Source: Ilumatobacteraceae bacterium
GTDB lineage: Bacteria > Actinomycetota > Acidimicrobiia > Acidimicrobiales > Ilumatobacteraceae
Length of the DNA: 59,253 nt
Direction of reading: 5' to 3'
NCBI GenBank assembly: GCA_018401375.1
Contig: JAGYKR010000005.1
Location: 1 to 59,253, forward strand
The first letter of the stretch is position 1, and the number at the start of each line of letters is the position of its first letter. Of this stretch, positions 50,908 through 58,421 are shown piece by piece. The notes under the pieces were generated by a model. That model saw only the letters and a list, made by a program, of their open reading frames with translations. It was not told the DNA's origin and made no database searches. A program made the position numbers and the translations under genes.

Positions 50908-50913
50908 TACGAT
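50908..50913 (+). promoter_or_regulatory. TANNNT -10 box, leaderless start
   Basis: TACGAT is followed by 6 bases and the ATG at 50920, which supports the small membrane-protein gene. Confidence 0.5.
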
Positions 50914-50919
50914 CGAAAC

Positions 50920-51093
50920 ATGTTTGCAGCCATGATCGCAGCCAATATCTGGCATTGGTGGGCCGGAGTCTTGTTGTTCGGCGTCGGCGTCCTCGCCACC
51001 TTGGCGCTCGTCGTCGGCTATCTGAAGACCGTGACCGCACCTCGCATACCTCCAGAGAGCGAGCGAGCTCGCCGCCGGGCGCAAGACCTGTAG
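50920..51093 (+). CDS. Small membrane protein, 57 residues
   Basis: The frame encodes MFAAMIAANIWHWWAGV followed by a strongly hydrophobic helix (LLFGVGVLATLALVVGYLK) and a basic tail rich in Arg and Glu, ending RARRRAQDL. No family is recognised. The codon usage, the TANNNT box 6 bases upstream and the clear topology (membrane helix followed by positive tail) favour a real gene. It lies between rsrA and tilS on the same strand. Confidence 0.65.
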   Translation: MFAAMIAANIWHWWAGVLLFGVGVLATLALVVGYLKTVTAPRIPPESERARRRAQDL

Positions 51094-51136
51094 GTCGGCG
51101 TCTGGGCCTCAGGTTCAGACCCGCAACGGAGTCCGG

Positions 51137-52027
51137 GTGAAGGGAGTGCTGGTGATCGATGCTGTAGTCCTCGCACTCCTGTCTCAATGTGAGTTCCCGG
51201 CCGCCGGCACTGCTGTGGATTGCGCACTGTCGGGCGGACCAGATTCCACAGCCCTCGTTATCTTGGCCGCAGCTGCCGGATGTGTAGTGACTGCCCACCA
51301 TGTCGACCATCAGATCCGAGAAGAGTCTGCTACCGAAGCGGCTCAGGCCGAGCAGATCGCTGCTGCGATCAATGTGGAGTTCGTTCTCCATCAGGTCACC
51401 GTCCCCCCAGGACCCAACCTTGAAGCTCGGGCCCGAGCCGCCCGGTTCGGATGTCTGCCCGAAGGTGTGATGACTGGCCATACCGCCGAGGACCAAGCCG
51501 AAACCGTGCTGATGCGACTCGTGCGTGGCGCCGGCTCGGAGGGGCTTTCGGCGATGACCCCCGATCTACGGCATCCGATTCTGCGGTTGCGGCGCGCTGA
51601 CACAGTGGCGGTGTGCGCAGCACGCGCCATCACCCCAATCGTGGACTCCTCCAATCTGAGCGCCGAGTTCACGCGCAACCGAGTGCGCTCTGAGGTCCTC
51701 CCCCTACTCGCCGATGTGGCTCGGCGTGACGTGGTGCCGTTAATTTCACGCACCGCCGACATCTTGCGCGATGAATCGATCTACCTCGATGCCGTAGCCA
51801 GCGAACTCGACCCCACCGACGCCAAAGCCCTCGCGGCAGCTCCCGTGGTGCTCGCCCGCCGGGCGCTGCGGATCTGGCTGACTCACGAGGGGTACCCTCC
51901 TGACGCCGCGACAGTAGAACGGGTTCTCCAGGTGGCTCGTGGGCACCACATCGCCTGTGAAATCGGCAGATCTCAAAGGGTGGAACGACATCTCCAGCGC
52001 CTGCGCGTGACCTCCACCACCAGATAG
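51137..52027 (+). CDS. tilS: tRNA(Ile)-lysidine synthase
   Basis: The 296-residue ATP-dependent enzyme modifies C34 of the CAU-anticodon tRNA-Ile to lysidine. The PP-loop CALSGGPDSTALVIL is followed by VTAHHVDHQIREES and GMTGHTAEDQAETVLMRLVR-like TGHTAEDQAETVLMRLVRGA, which is diagnostic. The C-terminal domain is short, as in other actinobacteria. The start is uncertain: GTG 51137, GTG 51146 or GTG 51152, the last with AAGGGAG upstream. Confidence 0.92.
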   Translation: MKGVLVIDAVVLALLSQCEFPAAGTAVDCALSGGPDSTALVILAAAAGCVVTAHHVDHQIREESATEAAQAEQIAAAINVEFVLHQVTVPPGPNLEARARAARFGCLPEGVMTGHTAEDQAETVLMRLVRGAGSEGLSAMTPDLRHPILRLRRADTVAVCAARAITPIVDSSNLSAEFTRNRVRSEVLPLLADVARRDVVPLISRTADILRDESIYLDAVASELDPTDAKALAAAPVVLARRALRIWLTHEGYPPDAATVERVLQVARGHHIACEIGRSQRVERHLQRLRVTSTTR

Positions 52028-52041
52028 CCTGAGGTTCGCTC

Positions 52042-52077
52042 ATGGAACCCCTCCCCCAACCCGAACAGGCGAACTGA
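52042..52077 (+). other. Possible 11-codon leader ORF
   Basis: ATG at 52042 opens an 11-codon frame (MEPLPQPEQAN) whose TGA overlaps the ATG of the next gene as TGATG. TAGCCT at 52025-52030 is a candidate -10 box. The next gene has no ribosome site of its own, so coupling is plausible. Confidence 0.4.
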
Positions 52078-52586
52078 TGGCTCCCAAACTGCGCGGTAAG
52101 TGGGCGCTCGGGATCACCCCGCGTCACTTCACCTGGATCTTAAAAGACAAGCTAGCGATCTGTGAACGCCCCGGCGGCTACGGCGATAACCATCGCCGGG
52201 TCCGGCGCCAAGAAGAGATCATCTGGATCCGAGAGAACGGCTTCAGCCACATCATCTCGATCATCCAGGCCCCCCACAATCTGCATAACTACGAAGAGCT
52301 GAACATGCCGTATCGGCATCGTCCGTTGCGTTCCGAAGACCTGCACCTATGGCTCACTGCGTTCTACCGTGAGCTCGACGACCTTTTGGCTTCGGGTGCC
52401 AAGGTGATCGTGCACGGCGAAGAGCTCGGAGACCGGATCGTGGGAGTCATGGGTGGATACATCCGTTGGACCGATCTGATCACCGATAACACCCAAGCGA
52501 TCGCCGTCACCGAGCGTCTGACCGGACGCCAACTCGACGAGTTCGCACGCAATGTCGTGATGATCTCCTCCGGCCTGCGCGGCTGA
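52077..52586 (+). CDS. Protein-tyrosine-phosphatase-like protein lacking the catalytic Cys
   Basis: The 169-residue protein starts LRGKWALGITPRHFTWILKD and contains AKVIVHGEELGDRIVGVMGG. The H-x7-R spacing at VHGEELGDR copies the H-C-x5-R loop of dual-specificity phosphatases, but Gly stands where the nucleophilic Cys should be. Family membership is inferred from this loop and from the length only. If right, it would be inactive as a phosphatase and could bind phosphorylated ligands. No ribosome site precedes the ATG. Confidence 0.55.
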   Translation: MAPKLRGKWALGITPRHFTWILKDKLAICERPGGYGDNHRRVRRQEEIIWIRENGFSHIISIIQAPHNLHNYEELNMPYRHRPLRSEDLHLWLTAFYRELDDLLASGAKVIVHGEELGDRIVGVMGGYIRWTDLITDNTQAIAVTERLTGRQLDEFARNVVMISSGLRG

Positions 52587-52599
52587 AAACCGGGATCTG

Positions 52600-53643
52600 A
52601 TGAGCCCGGCTCGATCACGGACGGTGATCATCGGGGCGGGGATGGCCGGTCTGACATCGGCTCAGATCCTGGTTGCCGCCGGCCACGAGGTCATCGTTCT
52701 CGATAAGGGTCGCTCCCCCGGGGGCAGAATGGCGACCCGCCGCCTCCGTGGGTCTCGCATCGATCACGGGGCACAGTTTTTCACTGTTCGCAGCGAGGCC
52801 TTCGCTGCTCAGGTGGACGCCTGGGTGGCCCAAGGTGTCGTTGAGGTGTGGACCAACGGGTTCAGCCCGGCATCCGGCCCCGAACTCACCCCGGGAACTC
52901 CCGATGGCTACCCGCGCTACATCGGGGTGGGTGGGATGACCACCATCCCCAAGGCAATGGCGCTGGGTCTTGACCTACGTTGCGAACAGATGGTGTTTAA
53001 CATTCGCCAGCACCCACCCGGCAGCACTGGCGAACGCTGGGAGATCGTGATCGATGACGGCACCACGATCGGTGCTGACCAGGTGATCGTGACCAGCCCG
53101 CTTCCCCAAACTGCGTCACTGTTGATGGAGGCTGGGATCCCTGTGCCCGAAGCCCTCTGGCGCACTGATTACCACCGCACCATCGGCTTGTTGATCGCAC
53201 TCGATGGTCCGAGCGCCCTTCACGCTCCAGGTGCGGTCACCGGTCCCGATCTTTACAGCACGGATCTCAACTTCGTGGCCGATCAGCGCCTGAAGGGCAT
53301 CAGTACCGATCCATCGCTGTTGGTTCATGCCAGCCACGAATGGAGTCTGCGCTGGTGGGATGAAGACCCTGACGCCACCGTCGACGCCCTCATCGAACTG
53401 AGCCTCCCTTATGTGGGGTCCTCACAGATCAGCGAGACCCAACTGAAAAAATGGCGTCTCGCAGCCCCAAAGCAGTTGTGGCCAGAGCCTTTTTGGGTGG
53501 ATGAAACCGCCAGCTTGGTGCTCGCTGGTGACGCTTTCGGCTCCGGCGAGCCCGGCCGACCCGCCGTGCCCAATCTCGAGGGCGCATTCTTGTCCGGACG
53601 GGCGGCCGCCGAGCACCTGTTGGCCGGCGGGGCCCTCTCCTAA
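52600..53643 (+). CDS. Renalase-like FAD-dependent oxidoreductase
   Basis: A 347-residue flavoprotein. TVIIGAGMAGLTSAQILVAA is the FAD dinucleotide loop, VIVLDKGRSPGGRMATRRL and IDHGAQFFTVRSEAF match the renalase/amine oxidase-like group, and VLAGDAFGSGEPGRPAVPNL is the second FAD site. Bacterial renalases oxidise isomeric dihydro-NAD(P) species that inhibit dehydrogenases; this would be a metabolite-repair role. It begins 13 bases after the phosphatase-like gene. Confidence 0.85.
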   Translation: MSPARSRTVIIGAGMAGLTSAQILVAAGHEVIVLDKGRSPGGRMATRRLRGSRIDHGAQFFTVRSEAFAAQVDAWVAQGVVEVWTNGFSPASGPELTPGTPDGYPRYIGVGGMTTIPKAMALGLDLRCEQMVFNIRQHPPGSTGERWEIVIDDGTTIGADQVIVTSPLPQTASLLMEAGIPVPEALWRTDYHRTIGLLIALDGPSALHAPGAVTGPDLYSTDLNFVADQRLKGISTDPSLLVHASHEWSLRWWDEDPDATVDALIELSLPYVGSSQISETQLKKWRLAAPKQLWPEPFWVDETASLVLAGDAFGSGEPGRPAVPNLEGAFLSGRAAAEHLLAGGALS

Positions 53644-53660
53644 CTCTGGCTCCTCAGGTC

Positions 53661-54251
53661 TTAACGACTATCGCAGACCACGGCCACGAGCCGTTCGTCT
53701 TCGAGCGAGTAGACCGAACTGAACCGGTCCCCGAGCACTTGGCGGAACTCGCGGTAGGAGGTGAACTCAACTGGACACCGCCGATCGAGCACCCGGGCAT
53801 ACGGCAATCGCAGACCGTTGACCAACAGGGCCCGACCATCGTCAAGTTGATCAATAGCGGGAAAGATCACCGTGCCTCCGGCCTCGATCCGCATGAGCGA
53901 AAACCACACCACCGCATCACCGAGCAGGTTCGCTGCCACCGCGCATTCACCGGGAACGATCCGTGCCCCGCAGTTGTTCTCCCCGAAGGTCCCCTCCACG
54001 ATGCGCATCTCGCGGTCGTCGCGCAGGCCGAGCAGCAACTGACCACGGGTGCGTCCGTCGGGGCGCACCCCGAAGGCTTCGGCTCGAGCCGATTCGATCT
54101 CTTCAAGCAGATGAACTTCACGCACCAGCGGACGTACCGCAGTGAGGTCGGCAGCCGATTCGCCGCGCCCGAACACCACAAACAGCATGAGGAAAAGTCC
54201 AACCACCGCACCCAACGCAGCGAGAAACCTCAGACTGAGGACCTGTTGCAT
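53661..54251 (-). CDS. Unknown membrane-anchored protein downstream of hemL
   Basis: I do not recognise a family. The 196-residue protein has one N-terminal membrane helix (FLAALGAVVGLFLMLFVVFG) and an extracytoplasmic part with four cysteines (GENNCG, PGEC, DRRC, VVCDSR near the end) that could form two disulfides. It starts one base after the hemL stop codon and so belongs to the hem operon. A role in envelope or haem handling is possible but unsupported. Confidence 0.75.
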   Translation of the reverse strand: MQQVLSLRFLAALGAVVGLFLMLFVVFGRGESAADLTAVRPLVREVHLLEEIESARAEAFGVRPDGRTRGQLLLGLRDDREMRIVEGTFGENNCGARIVPGECAVAANLLGDAVVWFSLMRIEAGGTVIFPAIDQLDDGRALLVNGLRLPYARVLDRRCPVEFTSYREFRQVLGDRFSSVYSLEDERLVAVVCDSR

Positions 54252-54252
54252 C

Positions 54253-55719
54253 TCAGGTGGTCCCGGTGATCCCTAAAGAATCGGCGCTTTGGTTCATGGC
54301 TTCACGGGCCGCTCTCGCAGTGGCCTCAGCGATCTGAACCAGGATCTCATCGGTATGGGCCAGACCAACGAAGATCGCCTCATAGGCACCGGGCGCCATC
54401 GCCACACCATTGCGCAACATCGCATGGAAGAACCGCGCATATGCCGCCTCGTCAGTGGTTTTCGCCTGAGCAAAGTTAGTAACTGAGGCCGCCGCATCAT
54501 CAGAAAATTGCTCACTGCCACCGATGTAGATACCGAGCAGGGTGCCGACCACCGGGAACCGAGCAGGGAAGCCTTCAGATGTGCAGGCCTCCCCCATCAA
54601 CGCCGAGAGGTGCCGGGCTCGGGCCATCAACTCCATATAGAGGTCACCATTGAGCAGATTCATCGCCGCTAGACCAGCGGCCGTGGCGATCGGGTTACCG
54701 GCCAAGGTACCGGCATGGAACACCGGCCCGAGAGGAGTCAGCGTCTCCATGATTGCGCGCCGTCCACCCACCGCTCCGATCGGGAGACCGCCGCCGATCA
54801 CCTTGCCAAAACAGGTCAGATCCGGCGCAACGTCGTATTTGGCTTGAGCCCCGCCTCGGCCGAGACGAAAACCGGTGATCACCTCGTCAAAGATCAACAC
54901 TGCGCCCACCCGATCGCATTCGGCCCGCACGCCTTCAAGGAATCCAGGCGCCGGGGCGACCAGACCCATGTTGGCGGCAACCGGTTCCACGATCACCGCA
55001 GCCACCTCATCGGACAAGGTGGGGACCTGGTTATACGGCACCACCATCGTGGCCGCCACCGACCCCTTGGGGACCCCGGCAGTCCCGGGCAGGCCGAGGG
55101 TGGCCACACCGCTACCACCTGCAGCCAACAGGGCATCGGTGGCCCCATGAAAGTTTCCGTGGAAGGTCACAATCACATCGCGGCCGGTGTAACCACGAGC
55201 CAGACGCACCGCCGTGGAGGTGGCCTCCGTACCCGAGTTCATAAACCGGACCTGTTCACATGAGACCACGGAATCACGGATCTGTTCGGCGAGTCGCATC
55301 TCCCGTGGCGTAGGCGCCCCATAGGAGGTGCCATCGGCGGCAGCAGCCGAAATCGCAGCGGTCACATCGGGGTGGGCATGACCGAGAATCACCGCTCCGT
55401 AGCTCTGGACGAGATCCAGGTAGCGCGTGCCCTCTACATCCCAGATCTCTGCACCCGCAGCCCGTGACACCACATAGGGTCGGCCTCCCACCGAGGCGAA
55501 AGCCCGGATCGAGGAGTTCACCCCTCCCGGGATCACAGCCTGTGATCTCAGCATCACCTCATCGTTGGAGCCGAGCGCCCGACCGTTGCAGATCACCGGA
55601 TCACATGCCGACGCTGCGCATCGCACCGGATCGCACCAACCCACCATCCCGGCCGGAACTTCTACGGGCGCAGGAACTTGCGCCGACACCGGAGACGTAG
55701 GGTCAGATGGATCCGCCAT
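54253..55719 (-). CDS. hemL: Glutamate-1-semialdehyde 2,1-aminomutase with a Cys-rich N-terminal extension
   Basis: The PLP enzyme converts glutamate-1-semialdehyde to 5-aminolevulinate. VIPGGVNSSIRAF is the usual N-terminus of the fold; IFDEVITGFRLGRGGAQAKY and LTCFGKVIGGGLPIGAVGG hold the PLP-binding Lys. The ATG at 55719 overlaps the hemB stop (TGATG). It adds about 55 residues before the canonical start, including CDPVRCAASACDPVIC with four cysteines. This extension is not expected for HemL and may bind metal. Confidence 0.94.
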   Translation of the reverse strand: MADPSDPTSPVSAQVPAPVEVPAGMVGWCDPVRCAASACDPVICNGRALGSNDEVMLRSQAVIPGGVNSSIRAFASVGGRPYVVSRAAGAEIWDVEGTRYLDLVQSYGAVILGHAHPDVTAAISAAAADGTSYGAPTPREMRLAEQIRDSVVSCEQVRFMNSGTEATSTAVRLARGYTGRDVIVTFHGNFHGATDALLAAGGSGVATLGLPGTAGVPKGSVAATMVVPYNQVPTLSDEVAAVIVEPVAANMGLVAPAPGFLEGVRAECDRVGAVLIFDEVITGFRLGRGGAQAKYDVAPDLTCFGKVIGGGLPIGAVGGRRAIMETLTPLGPVFHAGTLAGNPIATAAGLAAMNLLNGDLYMELMARARHLSALMGEACTSEGFPARFPVVGTLLGIYIGGSEQFSDDAAASVTNFAQAKTTDEAAYARFFHAMLRNGVAMAPGAYEAIFVGLAHTDEILVQIAEATARAAREAMNQSADSLGITGTT

Positions 55720-56747
55720 CAGGCACGTCCCGTGCTGGCGATGCTCTGCTCTGCGAACCAACGGGCCAAATAGGTCAAGATGATCTGGGCGCCAGCCCTC
55801 CGAATCGCTGTCAATTGTTCGAGCGCCACCATGTCGTGATCGATCCATCCTTGGGATGCGGCCGCTTTGATCATCGCGTACTCGCCGCTCACCTGGTACG
55901 CGGCCACCGGCACATCGGTGATCTCCCTAACCGCCCGGATCACATCGAGGTAGGTGATGGCGGGCTTGACCATCACGATGTCGGCGCCCTCGGCCAGATC
56001 GGCCGTGACCTCGATCAAGGCCTCACGGGAGTTACGCCAATCTTGTTGGTAGCCCCGGCGATCGCCGCCGTTAGCGATCTCCACATCCACGGCCTCACGG
56101 AATGGGCCGTACAGCCCACTCGCATATTTGGCCGAATACGCCATGATCGCCACCTCAGAGAAACCCGCAGCGTCCAACGCCTCACGGATCACACCCACCT
56201 GGCCGTCCATCATCCCACTCGGCGCCACGATCTGTGCCCCGGCTGCGGCCTGCGCGACGGCGGCGCGGGCATAGATCTCCAGCGTTGCGTCATTGTCCAC
56301 CGTGCCCGCATCCGTCAGCACCCCACAGTGGCCGTGGCTGGTGTATTCGTCTACACACAGATCGGCCATCACAACGATCTGATCCCCATGGTCTGCGGTC
56401 AGATCCTGAAGTGCGAGCTGCACAATCCCGCGAGGATCGAAAGCCCCAGAGCCCACCTCGTCTTTGTGTTCGGGGATACCAAACAGGATGACCGACCCGA
56501 TGCCGAGATCGGCGAGTTCGGCTACCTCTGTTCGCAGGCTGGCACGGGTGTGCTGCATCACCCCGGGGAGGGACTGAATCGGAATCGGTTCCGAGATGCC
56601 TTCACGGACGAACAGCGGCGCCACCAACTGGGAGCGGCGGATCTCGGTTTCGGCCACCAGATCACGAATGGCTGGGGTGCGGCGCAGGCGGCGCGGCCGG
56701 TGAACCAGCCCAGAGATCCCCGCCCGGGAACCGTAAAGATCAGACAT
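55719..56747 (-). CDS. hemB: Delta-aminolevulinic acid dehydratase (porphobilinogen synthase)
   Basis: The enzyme joins two 5-aminolevulinates to porphobilinogen. Schiff-base lysines lie in IMAYSAKYASGLYGPFR and in DIVMVKPAITYLD. The metal loop DLCVDEYTSHGHCG keeps two of the three zinc cysteines, with Asp replacing the second, as commonly found in actinobacteria. The start is ATG 56747, sharing a base with the hemD stop, or GTG 56750. Length 342 is normal. Confidence 0.95.
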   Translation of the reverse strand: MSDLYGSRAGISGLVHRPRRLRRTPAIRDLVAETEIRRSQLVAPLFVREGISEPIPIQSLPGVMQHTRASLRTEVAELADLGIGSVILFGIPEHKDEVGSGAFDPRGIVQLALQDLTADHGDQIVVMADLCVDEYTSHGHCGVLTDAGTVDNDATLEIYARAAVAQAAAGAQIVAPSGMMDGQVGVIREALDAAGFSEVAIMAYSAKYASGLYGPFREAVDVEIANGGDRRGYQQDWRNSREALIEVTADLAEGADIVMVKPAITYLDVIRAVREITDVPVAAYQVSGEYAMIKAAASQGWIDHDMVALEQLTAIRRAGAQIILTYLARWFAEQSIASTGRA

Positions 56748-57514
56748 CACTCCATCGTAGGGTGGGCCGGATCGAATGCCTGATTCAGGCAGACCATGAT
56801 TCCCTCCACCGAAGACGCCGCTGCCTGATGGGTCACCCTGAGGCCCACCTCAGCGGCCACAGTCGCTGTGGAGGGCCCAATCGCGCAGACCACTGGTGGA
56901 TGAATGTCCGCACAGTGCTGGGCCCAAGATCGAGCCGCTGAACCACTGGCGAGGACCACTGCATCAGCAGCGTTTGCGGCTCGGCGCTGGTGGTCGCTCG
57001 GGCTGCGACCCACCGTTCGATAGGCAACTACCGCCGTTACCTGATGTCCTTGGGCGCGAAGTGCGGACACCAACGAGGAATCAGCAAGGTCGCCATGGGC
57101 CACCAACATCCGTTGACCTGGAGCACATCCTTTGAAGGCTTCCGCGAGTTCGCTTGCGCGTTGGATCTGTGGGACAAGATCCACCGGTTCTGCGCTGACG
57201 GCCTCGACCACCGCTGCGGTGGCCCGGCCGACAGCAGCGATCCGGATCCGGTCTGATCCCTTGCGACCTAAGGTCTGCTCCCCAACCGCTACCACTCGGC
57301 GGGCACCCTCCGGAGAGGTGACAACGAGCCAATCCCCGGGCGCGCAGTCAGCGAGCGCCTGATTGAGGGCGGCACCACTATCTTGCGGATCGATCATCTC
57401 AATCAACGGCATGTGGATGACCTCGGCGCCAACTGCGAGCAGCATGTCGCCGAGCGGCCCGAGATCAGGCCGGGTGATGACGATCCTCCGGTCAGCGAGC
57501 GGGGACCGGGCCAT
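56747..57514 (-). CDS. hemD: Uroporphyrinogen-III synthase
   Basis: The 255-residue enzyme closes hydroxymethylbilane to uroporphyrinogen III. The family is weakly conserved; recognisable parts are RRIVITRPDLGPLGDMLLAV, WLVVTSPEGARRVV and AVVLASGSAARSWAQH. Its place between hemC and hemB makes the call safe. It starts 3 bases after the hemC stop. Confidence 0.9.
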   Translation of the reverse strand: MARSPLADRRIVITRPDLGPLGDMLLAVGAEVIHMPLIEMIDPQDSGAALNQALADCAPGDWLVVTSPEGARRVVAVGEQTLGRKGSDRIRIAAVGRATAAVVEAVSAEPVDLVPQIQRASELAEAFKGCAPGQRMLVAHGDLADSSLVSALRAQGHQVTAVVAYRTVGRSPSDHQRRAANAADAVVLASGSAARSWAQHCADIHPPVVCAIGPSTATVAAEVGLRVTHQAAASSVEGIMVCLNQAFDPAHPTME

Positions 57515-57517
57515 CTC

Positions 57518-58411
57518 TCAGCCCTGAGGTCCAGCAACGTGGGTTCGTGCCGTCACCGCTGCCCGTCGGGCGAGTTCACAGTTGCGTGCATGATCGTCCG
57601 TCAAGGCGATCACCTCACCGGCGTAGATCGTTGGCCCGGCATCCTCGGAGGCGAGGAAGGTGTGCAGTGTGCCGTGCATGCTCCACGCTCCCACAGGCAG
57701 GGAACACCCCGAACCCAGTTCAGCGAGAAAGGCCCGTTCCACCTCCACGGCACAGCGAGTGGCCGGGTCTTCGATGCGTTGCAGGATCTCGATCAATCGG
57801 TGGTCATCGGGTCGTGCCTCTACCGCCACACAACCCTGTCCTACCGCCGGAACGTGCTGAGCCGGATCGAGCACCTCAGCGATCTGATCGGTGAGGCCGA
57901 GGATCTCGAGTGCCGCCACGGCCATCACGATCGCACCTTCGGGAGGGATCTTGGAGAGCCGGCCGGCGATGTTGCCGCGCAGTTCTATGAACTTCAGATC
58001 GGGACGCCGGCGCGCCAACTGGGCCCGGCGTCTCACCGATCCACTCGCCACCGTGGCACCCTCGGCCAGATCGTGCAGTTTCGCACCGATTAAGGCATCG
58101 GCTGGAGAACGTCGTGCCATCATGGCGCCGATCGTGAGTTCGGGCAGCGTGGTGGAGGGCAGATCTTTGGCCGAATGCACCGCCAGATCACAACGTCCAT
58201 CAATCACGGCGCGCTGCACCTCTTTGACGAACACCCCTTGGCCACCGATCACATGGATCGGGACATCGGCTTGTCGATCGCCCGTGGTCTCCACCGGGAC
58301 GAGTTCAGCGGCGTAACCAAGCGAGATGAGAGCCTCGGCCACCACCGTGGACTGTGCCCAGGCCTGCGGGCTGGAACGAGTTGCGATACGGATTATCTCT
58401 GTCGGGAGCAT
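57518..58411 (-). CDS. hemC: Porphobilinogen deaminase (hydroxymethylbilane synthase)
   Basis: The 297-residue enzyme polymerises four porphobilinogens. IRIATRSSPQAWAQSTVVAE begins the protein, AVHSAKDLPS and LPELTIGAMMARRSPADALI follow, and FLAELGSGCSLPVGAW holds the Cys that carries the dipyrromethane cofactor. It starts 10 bases after the hemA stop, within the hem operon. Confidence 0.96.
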   Translation of the reverse strand: MLPTEIIRIATRSSPQAWAQSTVVAEALISLGYAAELVPVETTGDRQADVPIHVIGGQGVFVKEVQRAVIDGRCDLAVHSAKDLPSTTLPELTIGAMMARRSPADALIGAKLHDLAEGATVASGSVRRRAQLARRRPDLKFIELRGNIAGRLSKIPPEGAIVMAVAALEILGLTDQIAEVLDPAQHVPAVGQGCVAVEARPDDHRLIEILQRIEDPATRCAVEVERAFLAELGSGCSLPVGAWSMHGTLHTFLASEDAGPTIYAGEVIALTDDHARNCELARRAAVTARTHVAGPQG

Positions 58412-58421
58412 CGACGATCAC

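Noticed and set aside
56320-56400. HemB metal loop with Asp instead of the second Cys as a novelty
   Set aside because: Actinobacterial HemB proteins commonly have this mixed form (DLC-x-DE...HGHCG).
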